Origin: Aldrovandia affinis
Lineage: Eukaryota; Chordata; Actinopteri; Notacanthiformes; Halosauridae
Reading direction: 5' to 3'
Assembly (NCBI GenBank): GCA_029706075.1
Contig: JAINUG010000396.1
Location: forward strand, 186,001-250,000
DNA: 64,000 bases
Shown here: positions 10,561 through 22,793 of the stretch, one piece after another
How the letters are laid out: each line of letters starts with the position of its first letter
Position numbering within the stretch: the first letter of the stretch is position 1
The notes under the pieces: generated by a model
Told to the model about the DNA's origin: nothing
The model's input: only the letters and a program-made list of their open reading frames with translations
Database searches by the model: none
Made by a program: the position numbers and the translations under genes

Positions 10561-12091
10561 CGTAAGTACTGGAAATGATGCACAGCAAGCATCCCCTGTG
10601 ATAGACTGCAGTATATGCAATATATATATATTTTTTACGCAGATTAATCATTTTACCAAATTAGAACCCAACTGGTAGAAAAAATGTCCGCACACTTAGA
10701 TCCATGCAGTGTTTCACTTTAATAGCCAAGCTTTCGGTCTGTTAGACCTAATCAGAGCAAAGTTAGACCCAAACTTCCTCCCGTAATTCCAGCGCGGACG
10801 TTTACCTGGCCGAATTACTGAAAAGTGTGGCAATTGCAAATGGTAACATGACTGAGGAGGCAGCCCCCGGAGTGCTTAATGGCCAATTTCGTTATAAAAA
10901 GCTTCCAAATGGAAGCTTCGATAAAACTAAAGTTGTGTGCACATATTGCAGCACTGAGCTCTCTTACCACCGAAGTACAACGAGTCTCAGGTACCATCTT
11001 CGGGCAAAGCACATCTTTGCTGATGTTAGCAAGGATGCTAGCACTGAGATAGCTGGGTCAAACCGTGTTCGTCAAGCTACACTAGCAGAGTGCAGCCAGG
11101 GCAAGTCTGTCAACAAAGCGACAACAACTAAGCTAACCAATGCAATCGCTATTGACTGCAGGCCCATCAACATTGTTGAAGATCAGGGGCTTCAAGGCAT
11201 TATCCAGATGGCCTCAGGCGACCCATCATACAAGCTACCTTCGAGGGGAACTATAGTCACAAGAATCCATGAGCTGTATGGTAGTGAAAAAACTACGAAA
11301 ATGGAGCAGTTGGCACAAGCTACGTTTATCGCACTGACTGGAGACCACTGGACATCAGTGAGCAACCAAAACTACCTCGGTGTAACAGCACACCTTATCG
11401 ATGGCAAATGGCAACTTCACTCGTTCACGTTAGGTGTGGTGAAAACAGAGGAAAGGCACTTTGCTGAAGCATGCGCAAGGCAGTTTCTTGAAGTTGCAGA
11501 GGAGTGGGAGATAACCGACAAGGTCACGACTATAGGAACAGATAGTGCTCGCAATATGATCGCGGCAGCAAGGAGCCTACCATTCGAGCATATGCCCTGT
11601 GTAGCGCACATTATACAGAGGGTAATCACAGTGTCTCTCCGTGACAGCGGGTTTGACGGCGCTTTAACCAAGTGCCGTAAAATAGTGGGACATTTCAAAC
11701 ACAGTCCTGCAAACACAGCAGAGCTGAAAGTCCAGCAAGCCTCTCATGGGCAAGAAGAGGAGTCACTCGTCCAGGATGTACCCACACGCTGGAATTCGAC
11801 TTTCGAAATGATAAAGCGCGTCCAACACAACAAAGACCCACTGAAGGCAACGCTGGCACAGCAGAAGCACAACTCAGCCATGCTAACCGCAGCTGAATAT
11901 GACAGGCTGGCAAACTTGGAAACACTGCTGGAACCATGCAGGTAAGGTTCCCTATCCTCTCCAATTTTATTTTCTGATGAATACAAGTAAGTCACTTTAG
12001 TATTGTATTTTAGAAATAATTTTAGGCCTGTCCCCTTAATGGGTGTAATCTGAATGAAAAGTGTAGTCACTAGTCATTAATTCTGTTGGTC

Positions 12092-12095
<4 letters not shown>

Positions 12096-12151
<56 letters not shown>
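12096..12151. repeat. (GT)n microsatellite in hAT intron 1
   Basis: About 27 GT units ending six bases before the TAG acceptor of hAT exon 2, again in the polypyrimidine position. Confidence 0.93.
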
Positions 12152-12154
<3 letters not shown>

Positions 12155-12540
12155 TAGGTATGTCACTGAGCTCCTGGGTGGTGACAAATATGTGTCCTGC
12201 TCTGTGGTGCTGCCTGCACTCTGCCACCTCCTGCGTACGATGAAGGTCTCAGATGATGACCCTGCCTATATAGTGCGCTTCAAGGCTGCATTCACAGAGG
12301 ACCTCAACAAACGAAAGGAGAACACAAACATGTCATGGCTAAAGGTATGTTAGACTGTTAGATTACTATATTGTCAGACTGTTGTTAAGACTTAGCTTAG
12401 TAGATTGTTAGATTGTCTGATTATTAGATTGTTTAGTCAAGAACTTAGGAAATGATAGGGAACTTATAAGCCATGTAGAGATAAGCAGGACCAATAATTC
12501 CAATGTACCTGTACTTGTACTTGTTGCATATGGCAACTTA

Positions 12541-12620
12541 AACTTTCATTCATTCATTCATTCATTCATTCATTCATTCATTCATTCATTCATTCATTCA
12601 TTCATTCATTCATTCATTCA
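12541..12620. repeat. (TTCA)n microsatellite in hAT intron 2
   Basis: About 20 tetranucleotide units; the last one leads straight into the AAG acceptor of hAT exon 3. Confidence 0.93.
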
Positions 12621-13488
12621 AGGTAGCAACAGCTCTAGATCCCAGATTCAAGGACCTCAAGTGCCTGCCCAGAGCAGAGAGGGAAGAGGTGTGGCGAACG
12701 CTGAGTGAGATGCTGAAGGACGGAGAACCTGCATCACAGCCCTCCTGAGAGGAAATGGAACCAGAGCCACCAAAGAAGAAGAAGATGGCCCTCCTACTGA
12801 TGGGGTCAGAGTCAGAGTCTGAGGATGAGGCACCGTCAGACAATACTCTAGACAGGTATAGGGTAGAGCCCAGTGTCAGCATAGAGGCATGTCCACTACA
12901 GTGGTGGTCGGCACACACACTTGTCTATGGTAAGCTGGCCCATATTGCACAAAGGTACTTGGTTACACCTGCCTCAACAGTGCCATGCGAGAGACTGTTT
13001 TCTTTGGCAGGCCATATTGTGCAGAAGAAGAGGTCATCTCTGTCATCTGAAAATGTCAACAAGCTAGTCTGCCTGAGCAACTGGTTAAGAGAAAAGTAGA
13101 CTTGATGAACTGGTTGACTGAAGTCATGTCACACAAGTACACAGTTTAAGTAATGATGTTATTCAACTAAGAGTGGGAAAAGGGACTGTTCACTTTGTAT
13201 CTTCAATGCCAAGCACTCCCTGAGACTTTTTTTTTTTCTTTTCAAATTCTGAAATCAAAAGTTCAAAACAAAGCTGAAGCTTAAAGGTGAGATGTTGAAT
13301 AATAAAGTAAAACAAACTGATTCCTTTAACCAGTTTGTCATGCATTTCTTTATTCTAACACCACACGTATTTGTTTTATCTCCCTGCCAAAACACAAGTA
13401 AATATTAGTATTTTAATCGCGATTAATCACAGCCTATCATTGTGATTAACTCAGTTAATTTTTTTAATCGATTGACAGCCCTAATATA

Positions 13489-14032
13489 TATACATATACA
13501 GTATATATATATAGCTTGCGTTTTTATGGAAGACAAACAAAATATTAGATTTGATTAATGTGTTTTTGCATGTACAGATGTAAATAATCAGAAAAAGTAT
13601 AAACGAGGTGCCTAAAAACGATTAAAAAAGTTTATTGATCTTGTTGAAATATTACGTAATGTTGTTATTCAGCTGGATTTAGATTATGCTAAATGTTATG
13701 GTTTGAAATATTTTCTTTGTTTGTTTTATTAGTTTTTCTCCCCTATGGGTGGAGTAGGTTGCCATTTGTACTGTGGGCAGACGGTCTGATTGTCATTTTT
13801 AAACGTCATTCTCATTCCATTGAAATAAATCATACATTACTGTAATGCAGAAAACTCAGCTGTATTTTACAGTAAAAACAAAAACAACAGAAAAAGCAAA
13901 AACAGTTAAAAAAAACTACATAAAGGCATTTCAGTGCTTAACCCTTGTATTATGTTTCAATGTTTAACCAATGAATAGTGCTATACAAGTCACCTCAAAA
14001 TTGTGAGATACACATATTTAACCTGTGAGGTT
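13489..14032. other. AT-rich sequence, no gene seen
   Basis: Contains a short TA-repeat tract at 13490-13512 and otherwise unassigned AT-rich DNA. No open frame with a recognisable domain. Confidence 0.4.
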
Positions 14033-14881
14033 CTGGATAAGGACCCAGACGCAGATCAGGATTAGGCAAAGAATAGTTTAATGGAGGCAGAGGTCAACAC
14101 CAGAAGTCAGGGTAGCGAAAGTACAAAATCAAAAACCAAAGAGAAGTCACAAAACAATCCAAAAGTCAAAACCGGTAAAACAGAGAAGGCAAACAAACAA
14201 AATCGGCAGGCAAACTCGAAGTGAAAACAGTAGGGGCGTCTAAGGAAAATGCTACAGACTCTGGCTTACTCGAAATCGGCACAGGGAATGAAGATCAACG
14301 TTCTGATGGGGAATGAACATAAACATGGAACTTAAATACAAGCAGGGAAGGGAAACACAATAGGAATCAGGTGTGACTGGGAGGAGAGAGGGGTAGGAAC
14401 ACAGGTGAAAACAATGGGATTCGTTAATACAATAACGAGGGGAAACGAAAGACACGGACTGGGAATAACACAGACACATAGACAATAAACGACCTGGAAG
14501 AGCAGGCAGACACGTGCATAGTTCGAAGGGGAGGAACGCATATAGAAATCTGCGTGCAAATGAAGTGAAACGTGAGAAGCGTACAGGGATAGGACAACGA
14601 GAGAGAGAATGATAGCGATAGTTAGAAGCGTGAGATAATTAGTGATTAGTAGTGTTAGTAACTTAATCTAAATCCCTAATGTTAGTAGTTAAGTAGGTTA
14701 GTACTATATACATCTAACTAATATATACAAAGTGTAATAGAAAGTAAGAAGGAAGTAAAACGAGATAATAAGCTAAGACGGAAAAAACCGAAACATAGAA
14801 TCTCCCGAAGTGCATGACAAAAGACAAGGAGTGGATCTCTAAATAAACAGGAACGATAACAGACGGGGAACAGAACGTGAC
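14033..14881 (-). mobile_element. LTR-like sequence, reverse orientation (tentative)
   Basis: The left end, TGTGAGGTTCTGG followed by GGACCCAGACGCAGA, resembles the reverse complement of the right end of the solo LTR at 38726-39467 (TCTGGGTCCGCG, CCTGACA). An ACGTGACA near 14874-14881 may be the other end. I could not find a matching 5-bp duplication, so the boundaries are a guess. No coding sequence recognised. Confidence 0.35.
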
Positions 14882-15640
14882 AGAAACGAGAATGATGAAT
14901 AATGAAAGATAAATAAACAAAGTACAAAAACAACCGAACAGACATTGATAGAGAAATTCTGTGTTTAAGAATAGTTTTTGAACCGCCAGTCTCAAGGGCA
15001 GTGTGCCTTGCCAAAAGATTAGACTCGTACGAGGTTCTCCCAGAGATGGGGAAAATAACTGTCTTGTGACTGTTATATTGGCGAGGCTAATGCATCTGAC
15101 ATGGAAGTATTGTGTATAAGAGAGAAATCTGCCGGAAATGAGTGGTTCTTTGCCTGACGGAGGCATTGAACCCTGAATGCATTTGGTTAAATAAACTCTG
15201 CTTGACATTTGGTTGAATGTTCTGTTTTCTCATTTGGTGCAAGTATTCTCTATCCTCTTTGAAGGTCTTCTGAATTCGTGAACCTAACAACATGCAGAAA
15301 CATAACATAACTTCTTCAAAAAGTCATTATTTGAAATTATCATCATGTCACTGACTATCATTACAAACTTGACCAGATATTTCGTTTTTTGTTGATATAG
15401 GACAGGTTTCCCTTGATATTGCACCACTCGTTTTTCATTACAAAGCACACAATATGCACTAATTATTCATCAAACTGGCCATGATGGTCATAATGTGCTT
15501 TAAAAAAAAATGCTGACATGTTTTTAGTATCTTACACATGTAATGTTTGTCTTGCATTTGATGAGGGGCAGATTTGGCACAATAACATCCATTATGATCT
15601 GTAACTCACATCAATGGATTGATGGACTACAATGAATCAG
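14882..15640. other. unassigned, with weak LTR-like promoter and poly(A) signals
   Basis: TATAAGAG at about 15114 and AATAAACTCTGC at about 15190, 75 bp apart, would suit a U3-R-U5 region. No PBS, polypurine tract or partner LTR was found. Open frames on the minus strand here have no recognisable domain. Confidence 0.25.
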
Positions 15641-15644
15641 AGGA

Positions 15645-15697
15645 TGATGGGGGTGTTCTAAAACATGGGGGTGTTCTAAAACTTTTGACCGGTAGTG
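15645..15697 (-). mobile_element. Tc1-like terminal fragment, partly repeated
   Basis: GGGGTGTTCTAAAAC occurs twice in a row and is followed by TTTTGACCGGTAGTGT, the same terminus as 4942 and 46210. Only the tip remains. Confidence 0.6.
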
Positions 15698-16089
15698 TCT
15701 TTATAAACATGCCTTTAGTTCAAATAAAAGTAAGAAAAAATATTTGCATCTATTTGGGATAGTCTTTACATTTGTGGTGAGAGCAGTGTGTGTGTGAGAG
15801 AGAGAGAGAGAGAGTGAGTGAGAGAAAAACAAATTGTCCCTCTTATTTATACTAGCTGCTAGTTAAGGCCTATTCTCCTTTGTGGCCAAAACTGGCCGAA
15901 GCATCAAAATGGGGTGCAAAGTGCTTATATAAATAAAATAAAAACATCAAGATGTCAATATTCTGTATAGAAGTTAATGACCCCAAATTAGGCAAAGTCA
16001 CCTGGCCTCAGGCTAAAACAAATATGCTACAGTAACCAGCCTTTTTGTGATGATAAATACCTAAATTCGGGTCAAATCTGTCCAACATA
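15698..16089. other. unassigned sequence, short (GA)n
   Basis: A GT/GA simple repeat at 15785-15820; otherwise unremarkable AT-rich DNA. No gene seen. Confidence 0.4.
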
Positions 16090-16510
16090 CAGTTTTTTAC
16101 AATTGTTTTGACTCGTTTTGCACAACATAGTTTCAATGTGCAAAACTCTTAATACACAATGCCATACTGCTCATTTTGGGTTCAAAATCTAATATAGCAG
16201 GCAAAATAAAAATACCGGTGTCAAATGAGAGAATATTATATGCAAAAGTTTATCATAGCACCAAAACATTATATATTTTCAACAGTGAAGTTAAATCATT
16301 GCTGCATTATCAATATACAACAGTCATCATCAAACAATGCTGCCAAACACAAAATCCTTCTAATCAAAAAAGAGTTTGAAAGTGTTCTTTGGTCATAACA
16401 CAAAATGCTATAATTCTAATAATTTGGCCACAGAATTTCATCTACGTCGCATCTGATATCTTCATTTGCAAGGCAGCGAAGGCAGGCAGTTGTCAGAAAC
16501 TGCCATTCAG

Positions 16511-17877
16511 GGGCCGTATTCACAAAGAATTGTATCTTACCACTAGGAGTACTCCTAAATCGCACTAAAACCTTTTAGTTAGGAGTCCCACCTTAAAACC
16601 TATTCACAAAGCTGCAAAGACAAACTCATACTAAGGAAGTCCTAGAATTTTCAAGCTAAGAGTGAGGGCGGGGTTGACGTTGTTGCTATGGATGACGTTG
16701 TTTCTCATGAACGAGCTTACTCAGAATGCCCACAGTGATTGGCTGATATAGGGGATGGGTCTCTGCCCGCGATTTCAATCTAGCAAATAAATTATATGCT
16801 ACTGTAAAGGGGTATGTAGGACTACCTGTTCCTGTTATATTCTAGTGGTGTAACGTATTGCAGTTGATCCGTGATCAGTACGGATCAACCCCCACGGTTC
16901 GGTACGCATATGATCCGCGGATTAATAGCTAAATTGAACCATCATAGAGAAATACAGTTTTTCTGCCGCTGTTACGTTTTAAAGTAACAATTCCCTAAAT
17001 CTCGATGCAGAGTTACAGTGAAGAGATAGACAACCATGTATGTTTTGGTTTGCTTTGTTTTTCATACTAAATGCCTTTCTGGGAGGCAGGTTTTAGAAAC
17101 GCGACCGAATTAAATAAAATTTAAACATTAGCGATCTTTAAATTTTTATTACATTAATTCAGGCATAAGACCACCTAGTTAAATCGCCTAAGGCGTACTG
17201 AATCTAAAAATGTATTTTGTGAAATTTTCGAATAAAGATTTAGTGAAATAACTTAAATTGAAAAACTGAAATTATCATTCATTCAATTCCTTGAGAATAG
17301 TTCCTGTTAATTTTTGGTGGAAACACGCCTTTGGCCCCGTTATAATTTTTTTTGCTGATCCGAAAAAAGATCAGATGCACCCCTATTATATTCTAATAAA
17401 GATTCTAAAATACAAATGTAGGCTACGTGTCACTGATTTAACATGAGACCAAGAATACTAACTAGTCAATTGGTTACATGTCTGCATCTCGTAAACAATC
17501 AGCGGGTATCTATATATAATATATATAATATAATATATATAATACCCTCGCGATTGAGGCGGTATCTTTTTATGAGCTCTGTATCATTCAATATCTCCAA
17601 AGTGTTGATGCGATTGCAATAACGATTGCCAGCAGCAGCAGATTTTCGGATCGCTGTGAGTAGGTCTTTAGCGACTTAGAAGTCCTCTTGACTGCTTCTA
17701 ACTTCTCCTGGACTTAGGAGCTGTTTTTACCTCTCAAACCCTTTGTGAAATACTCTTATCCCAAAAATGTAGGAGTCCTAAATTTAGGAGTGACACGCCC
17801 ATTATTTTTCGGAGTTGCTCCTAAATTGCAGAGTTAGGACCAACTTTTACCCTTAAAATGCTTTGTGAATACGGGCC
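16511..17877. mobile_element. TIR element with GGGCC ends (possibly PIF/Harbinger-like)
   Basis: Left end GGGCCGTATTCACAAAG and right end CTTTGTGAATACGGGCC form terminal inverted repeats with one mismatch in the outer bases. They are flanked on both sides by CAG (16508-16510 and 17878-17880), a candidate 3-bp duplication. No transposase. The superfamily is an inference from the 3-bp duplication and the G-rich ends. It is split by an hAT-type MITE at 16843-17385. Confidence 0.62.
16843..17385. mobile_element. hAT-type MITE, 543 bp, with 8-bp duplication
   Basis: Flanked by perfect 8-bp copies of TTATATTC at 16835-16842 and 17386-17393. Ends are TAGTGGTGTAACG at the left and, in reverse complement, TAGGGGTGCATC at the right. 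The 8-bp duplication is the hAT hallmark. It has no coding capacity and sits inside the GGGCC element. Confidence 0.82.
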
Positions 17878-18105
17878 CAGGTTTCTAAGCAGCCTTTTGT
17901 GTAGTGTTGAAGAGATTATCAATTGTGTTGCAGTGCTACTCACCTGGGCAAGGTTGTTGGAAGTCATGATACATGACTACAAACACCTATTGAATTGATT
18001 TAGTGATTTGCATTTGTAGTAATGAGCATTTGAACATTGTTGTAATATTAGGTGGCTGTATTCTGAGAATGGAGCATATGATTTAGAGTTTGGCACTTTG
18101 TATTA

Positions 18106-18988
18106 CAGTTTTTCTCGATTCCTTTGGCACATTTTTCCATTCACAGTTTACTTTTTCAAAACAGCTCACACACTGCCCTTAACAGAAGACGAAATGACCA
18201 AAACACCATATGATGTTTGCAGAATGACACCACCTTCTCTAAACTTGTCACACACCCATCAAAAACAAACATTTCCATCAAAACCTACAATTTGTGCTCA
18301 ATTGAAAATGTATGTTTTCTCATTTATTTAACAATGGATAACAAAATTGAAACTACAGCGATCAATATCAACCTCTGCAACCATCACTTCAACTTTTGTG
18401 CAGCACCCTCACAGTATTGACTGTTTTACCACTGACAACCATACTACAATTTGGGTTTTGTACTGAGCACTCTTACTTAGGGAATATACTGTCAGAAAGT
18501 ATTTGAAATCTCTATAAAAATGTGTATACAGTAAAATATTGTAGTTCTGTTTTTGTATTGCTGAATACTGTAAAGGATATTGTAAACAAGGACCTGTCAA
18601 CACCATTGATTTACATTTGTTTTACTGTGTACAAAATGGCAAAGATTCTCACACAAAAATAAATATTTATTGCAGTCATTTTTCCACATTACATGTACAT
18701 ACTGTAAGAAATCAAAATTACAGGCTTCAATATACAGTAAAAAGGTCAAATCTCAAACTAAAAAGTCCATAAAAGCAAATGAAAATACCCTGTAAATATT
18801 CATTTTTCAAACATTATCGACGCGGACCTGACAATTAGGCCACATGTTCTCATCTACATCACAGTTGATGTCTTCCATTGAGATGCATTGTGGAAAAAAT
18901 CTTCTGGAATGGCGAATTCATCCCTGGCAGTCCTCTGTGTCAATTGCCAAGCATGCAGCATTCATTGCATCCAGCAATGACATTTGGT
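18106..18988 (-). mobile_element. IS630/Tc1-like (DD35E-type) transposon fragment
   Basis: Begins after TA with CAGTTTTTCTCGATTCC. Minus-strand translation of 18985-18830 gives [19 protein letters not shown], then DTEDCQG, a stop, and CISMEDINCDVDENMWP. This is the same C-terminal block as the element at 43144-44498. The catalytic part is gone, and an L2 LINE takes over at about 18988. Confidence 0.68.
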
Positions 18989-21900
18989 CATGTGGCCTGT
19001 GGCAGTAATTAAGCCACTTTTAAAGAAACCAAACCTTGACCCCGAAAATCTCAGGAACTACAGGCCAATTTTTTATCTTTCTTTTCTTTCAAAGATTCTA
19101 CAGAAAGCTGTAGCTCAGAGACTGACTTCATTCCTGAAATCAAATGACGTCTATGAAACTTTTCAGTCAGGATTTAGGCAACACTCGAGCACTGAGACTG
19201 CTCTTATTAAAGTTGTCAATGACTTACTGGTATCAGCTGACCATGGATGTGTCTCTATTCTTGTGCTTTTGGACTTAAGTGCTGCGTTTGATACAATAGA
19301 CCACCAAACTCTTCTGAGCAGACTTGAAAACCTAGTTGGACTGCGTGGACAGGCACTCTCCTGGTTTAAATCCTACCTGTCAGATAGGTATCAATTTGTG
19401 CAGTTAAATGATGAGCCCTCTGCTCGCATCAAGGTGGAATATGGTGTCCCTCAAGGTTCTGTTTTGGGGCCATTGTTGTTCTCCCTTTACATGTTGCCAC
19501 TTGGTGATGTTATTCGTAAACATACGCAGATGACACACAGTTATACCTATCAATGAAACCTGGCGAAGTACAATTCAAACAGTTGGAGGCTTGTTTTAAA
19601 GACATAAAAGACTGGATGACAGATAATTTTCTATTGTTGAATGCTGATAAAACAGAGATGTTAGTCTTGGGGCCCAACAACCTTACAAGTGGGTTATATG
19701 ATTTAGCTCTGAATCTGGATTGTTGCTCTGTTGCTGCAAGTTTGGTGGTAAAAGACCTTGGTGTTACTATAGATCCTGGTCTCTCATTTGATAGTCACAT
19801 CAAAAACATTTCCAGAGTAGCCTTTTTCACTTGAGGAATATTGCCAAAGTTAGGGGCTTCCTGTCATTAATAGATGCAGAAAAATTGGTACATGCCTTTG
19901 TTACATCTAGATTAGATTACTGCAATGCATTACTGTCTGGCTGTTCCAATACCTCACTCAGGAGCCTACAACTCGTGCAGAATGCTGCTGCAAGGATCCT
20001 GACTAGAACAAAGAAGTATGAGCACATTAGTCCTGTGTTAGCATCACTTCACTGGCTTCCTATAAACTATCGTGTAGACTATAAGGTACTCCTCCCTCTT
20101 ACATGTTTAAGTGAATTTATCAAAAACGCCCAAAAACGACATACCCAAAAGTAAATTAAAGCTGCTCTTCAACCGCTTGCAGTATATGCATGGTTTTGGT
20201 CTCATTCAAAAGATAACACTCTGAATTTTTGAATTGCAAAACAGTCAGAATCACTAAGTGCCTCTGGCACTGTGTAATAGTGGTCTGAATGTGCTGAATT
20301 TGAAGGATATAAATTCCGCCTGGAATTTTTGTAGAAACAGATGCCTGCAGGTGACTATAGCTGGTAGGTATAAGCTGGAAAACACCATAGGAACATAGCA
20401 TGAAGTGTTACCAAGTTCAGGTTCAAATTTCAGAACAAAACCTCAAAAAATGAACATATTACACAGTTTTTTTGAAGGGTACCACCAGGCGTTCCCAAAC
20501 TGTGCCATTTGGAGACTCCAAAGGGGCCTTTTCTTTCTTGTCTGAACAAATACAATTTTGAAATAAAAATAAAATTTGCATTCAAAAAAGTATAGAGCAT
20601 AAATAAAACACAGCAAACATGAACTATTTACAAAATCCCTGAGTGAGGTTATAGTGTCCTTTCTGTATTCTTTTTTACAGCTCATCTCACATCAGCAGTT
20701 CAGTCACACAATGAAACACAAAGGGGGAAGACACACATACACTTTCACACTTCCCTAGTCAAACAAAAGAGCGAGGGCACAAAGGGGGGGACACACACAG
20801 CACACACATACAATTCACACTTCACAGTCAAACAAAAGACAAACACAGGCACAGACTAATTTATAAGAAACTACCTTTTAGAAGTTAGTTTCACTTCACA
20901 GTCAAACAAAAGACTAAACTATAGTTTATTTATGTCAAAATATACAACAATATATGTTATAATATAATGAAATACTTGAATATTTCAAATTTTCCTCCGT
21001 TTCGCCATTACTAGATTATTCGCATAGCTGCGTAATCATAGGGATGCGCAATTACGCGTGGCCACTGGTACAATAAACCTATCCAGAAGTGAGTTTATAT
21101 AGGACCGCTCAACCAACCAAATGTCGTTAGCTCATTGGATTAGCTAAACAATGATATGTGTCAGTTATCAGCTAAATCGGCTTCGATTTGATAAGGCTAT
21201 CGTAAATCAAAGATAAGAAGGTAATCGCGGTGAACACAGACACGCATTGGCTATTGACGGCTATTGAGGCCGCTTGGGAGCTCCTATTTGGTCAAATGAG
21301 GTGTCATTCAAAAGGTCAGACCTGTCAGACATTTTTGTAGTAAAATATGGTAATTCTGAGATCCTGACCCGGAGTTAGAAGCTGAAAACTTGCAAGATTA
21401 CGCATGTCTGTAGTGAAAAGCGTATTTTTGCTCCAGCGGTTCCTGCGTGTTTTTGAAGGAAAAATGAGGTTTGGACTATATATTTTACTGGATTGGATCG
21501 CCTGGACTCTTTGCCAATGTCACATAAGCGTTTTAGTCGGATTGTAATCGATCGGTGGATTACAATATGAATTTGTAGGTGAGTTGACTAGAATTTTTTT
21601 CGTTTGTTGGTTTGTTGTAGGTCTGACATAGCGGCTGATTGTACCTGCTGTTGTGATCTTATCTTGGAATAGTTTATATCATTCGAATCACAAGAATCGT
21701 AGCTTTCTAGCCATATAAGGCATGTGCACTTTTGTTAACGTAACTTTTCTGTATTTGGCCGAATTCGCGCAGATCGTATCTATGTCCCGCCGGCGGGACG
21801 TCCGATTTTTAAAAGGTTTTAACGTATAAGGTTTTGCATGGACTTGCACCTTCTTACTTGACTGATTTACTTCATCCCTACAATCCCCCACGTTCGCTTC

Positions 21901-22793
21901 GTTCACAAGATGCAGGCAACTTGGTAGTCCCTACAATATAAAAAAATACAGCAGGTGGCAGAGCTTTCTCCTATAGAGCTCCGTTACTGTGGAATGGGCT
22001 ACCCGTCTCTGTGAAGGAGTCAGACACAGTCTCAATTTTCAAGTCTAGGTTAAAAACACATCTCTTTAGTCTCTCTTATAGTCAGGTGCAGATGTGGTGG
22101 GGGCGTAGCAACAGAGCCTTCTGGTGCAATGAGCTATCCTTACTGTCACCAATCATAAGTGATGATCCGCCCCTTATCAGGACTGCTGATGATGTGGTGG
22201 GATGGTCTCTGAGTGCCCTCATGGCTGCGTGTTTCCTGTGCCACTCACCTAAATAGTTATGCTGCCCTAGATTACTTCTGCTGGTTGTTATCACTCTACT
22301 CTCTCCCCTGATCCGGTGTGATATTTATCATAGTCGTAATTGCACCTTTCCTCTTTTCTCCCCGGCTTCGTGGCACCTGCCCGGAGCTCACTTACCAAGC
22401 CTAGTCCGAGGGGATTTCCGTCGGCCCAGTACCCAGCTGCCCAGAGTCAACCCCCCACGCCTGCCATGTGTTAGTCGGATGCCGCTGGCCCAGACCCTAG
22501 CTGCTGGTTCCATCCCCCGCCCTGCCCTGGTATCTGGAGGGATGAGGTCCACCCCACCCCTACATTTATGATGCCGAAGAACAAGGACAATTTTTTTTCT
22601 CTGTATCCCACCATTTTCCAGGAGTTCATCTCGACCGCCTTTTAAGGGGTCAGGGAATAATTTTCCAGTCTCCCACATTGGCTCCAATGGTTTTCAGTTT
22701 TTTTTATTCCCTCTGGAAAATGCCAATTGTGAAGCGCTGTTTGACAACCTGTTTGTAAATGGCGCTATAGAAAAATAAAGATTGATTGATTGA
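18988..22793 (+). mobile_element. 5'-truncated L2-type LINE, split by a TTAA-target element
   Basis: Reverse transcriptase and C-terminal domain of an L2 LINE. Visible blocks are [76 protein letters not shown], then a frameshift around 19530, ADDTQLYLS in the next frame, LNADKTEMLVLGP, KDLGVTIDPGLSFDSH, another shift near 19832, SRLDYCNALLSGC and LASLHWLPI. After the insertion at 20111-21818 the same frame goes on with KVLHGLAPSYLTDLL and finishes with WNGLPVSVKESDTVSIFK. A 3' UTR follows to about 22793, ending AATAAAGATTGATTGATTG, an L2-style tail. The endonuclease is absent. Confidence 0.85.
20111..21818. mobile_element. TTAA-target element f (1708 bp), non-coding
   Basis: Flanked by TTAA at 20107-20110 and 21819-21822. 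Removing the insert and one TTAA leaves the L2 reading frame continuous across the site, which fixes the boundaries to the base. It carries a perfect 16-bp palindrome GTCCCGCCGGCGGGAC at 21784-21799, 19 bp from the right TTAA. Terminal inverted repeats are weak or absent. No transposase; the piggyBac or Kolobok superfamilies are candidates because both target TTAA. Confidence 0.75.

Larger units (their letters stand above)
10827..13099 (+). pseudogene. hAT transposase, three exons, one premature stop
   Basis: Exon 1 (10827-11941) carries a BED-type zinc finger (Cys38, Cys41, His57, His62), the first catalytic aspartate in TGDHWTS (~173), a second acidic position in TDSARNM (~239), a C-x2-H motif (258-261) and VPTRWNSTFEM. 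Exon 2 (12158-12344) and exon 3 (12623-13099) continue in frame through GT-AG introns of 216 and 278 bp; exon 3 begins VATALDPRFKDLK and ends with the hATC dimerisation segment containing PASTVPCERLFSLAG and KKRSSLSSENVNKL. A TGA at 12746-12748, in a context where CGA would give Arg, breaks exon 3. Total length without the stop is about 590 codons, normal for this group. It resembles the ZBED-related hAT branch. As it stands it is probably inactive unless the stop is read through. Confidence 0.83.
10634..13488 (+). mobile_element. hAT transposon, autonomous-type but mutated
   Basis: The transposase gene (see next entry) is followed by a 3' terminal region containing AATCGCGATTAATCAC and ending TTAATCGATTGACAGCCCTA, a classic hAT terminus (reverse complement TAGGGCTGTCAATCG). 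The left end retains only CGCAGATTAATC-like sequence near 10639-10650; the outermost left terminus appears lost or too diverged, so the boundary is approximate and no 8-bp duplication could be confirmed. Confidence 0.75.
16090..18103 (-). mobile_element. IS630/Tc1-like remnant, host of a nested insertion
   Basis: Starts after TA with CAGTTTTTTACAATTG and is the same family as 10011-10560. On the minus strand at 16490-16428 a short frame reads RCLANEDIRCDVDEILWP, which matches the C-terminal signature (CIAREDIRCDVDENLWP) of the DD35E-type transposase at 43860-43910. The element is split at 16511-17877 by another transposon and resumes at 17881. Its far end is not certain; 18103 is where the next terminus begins. 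Confidence 0.55.
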
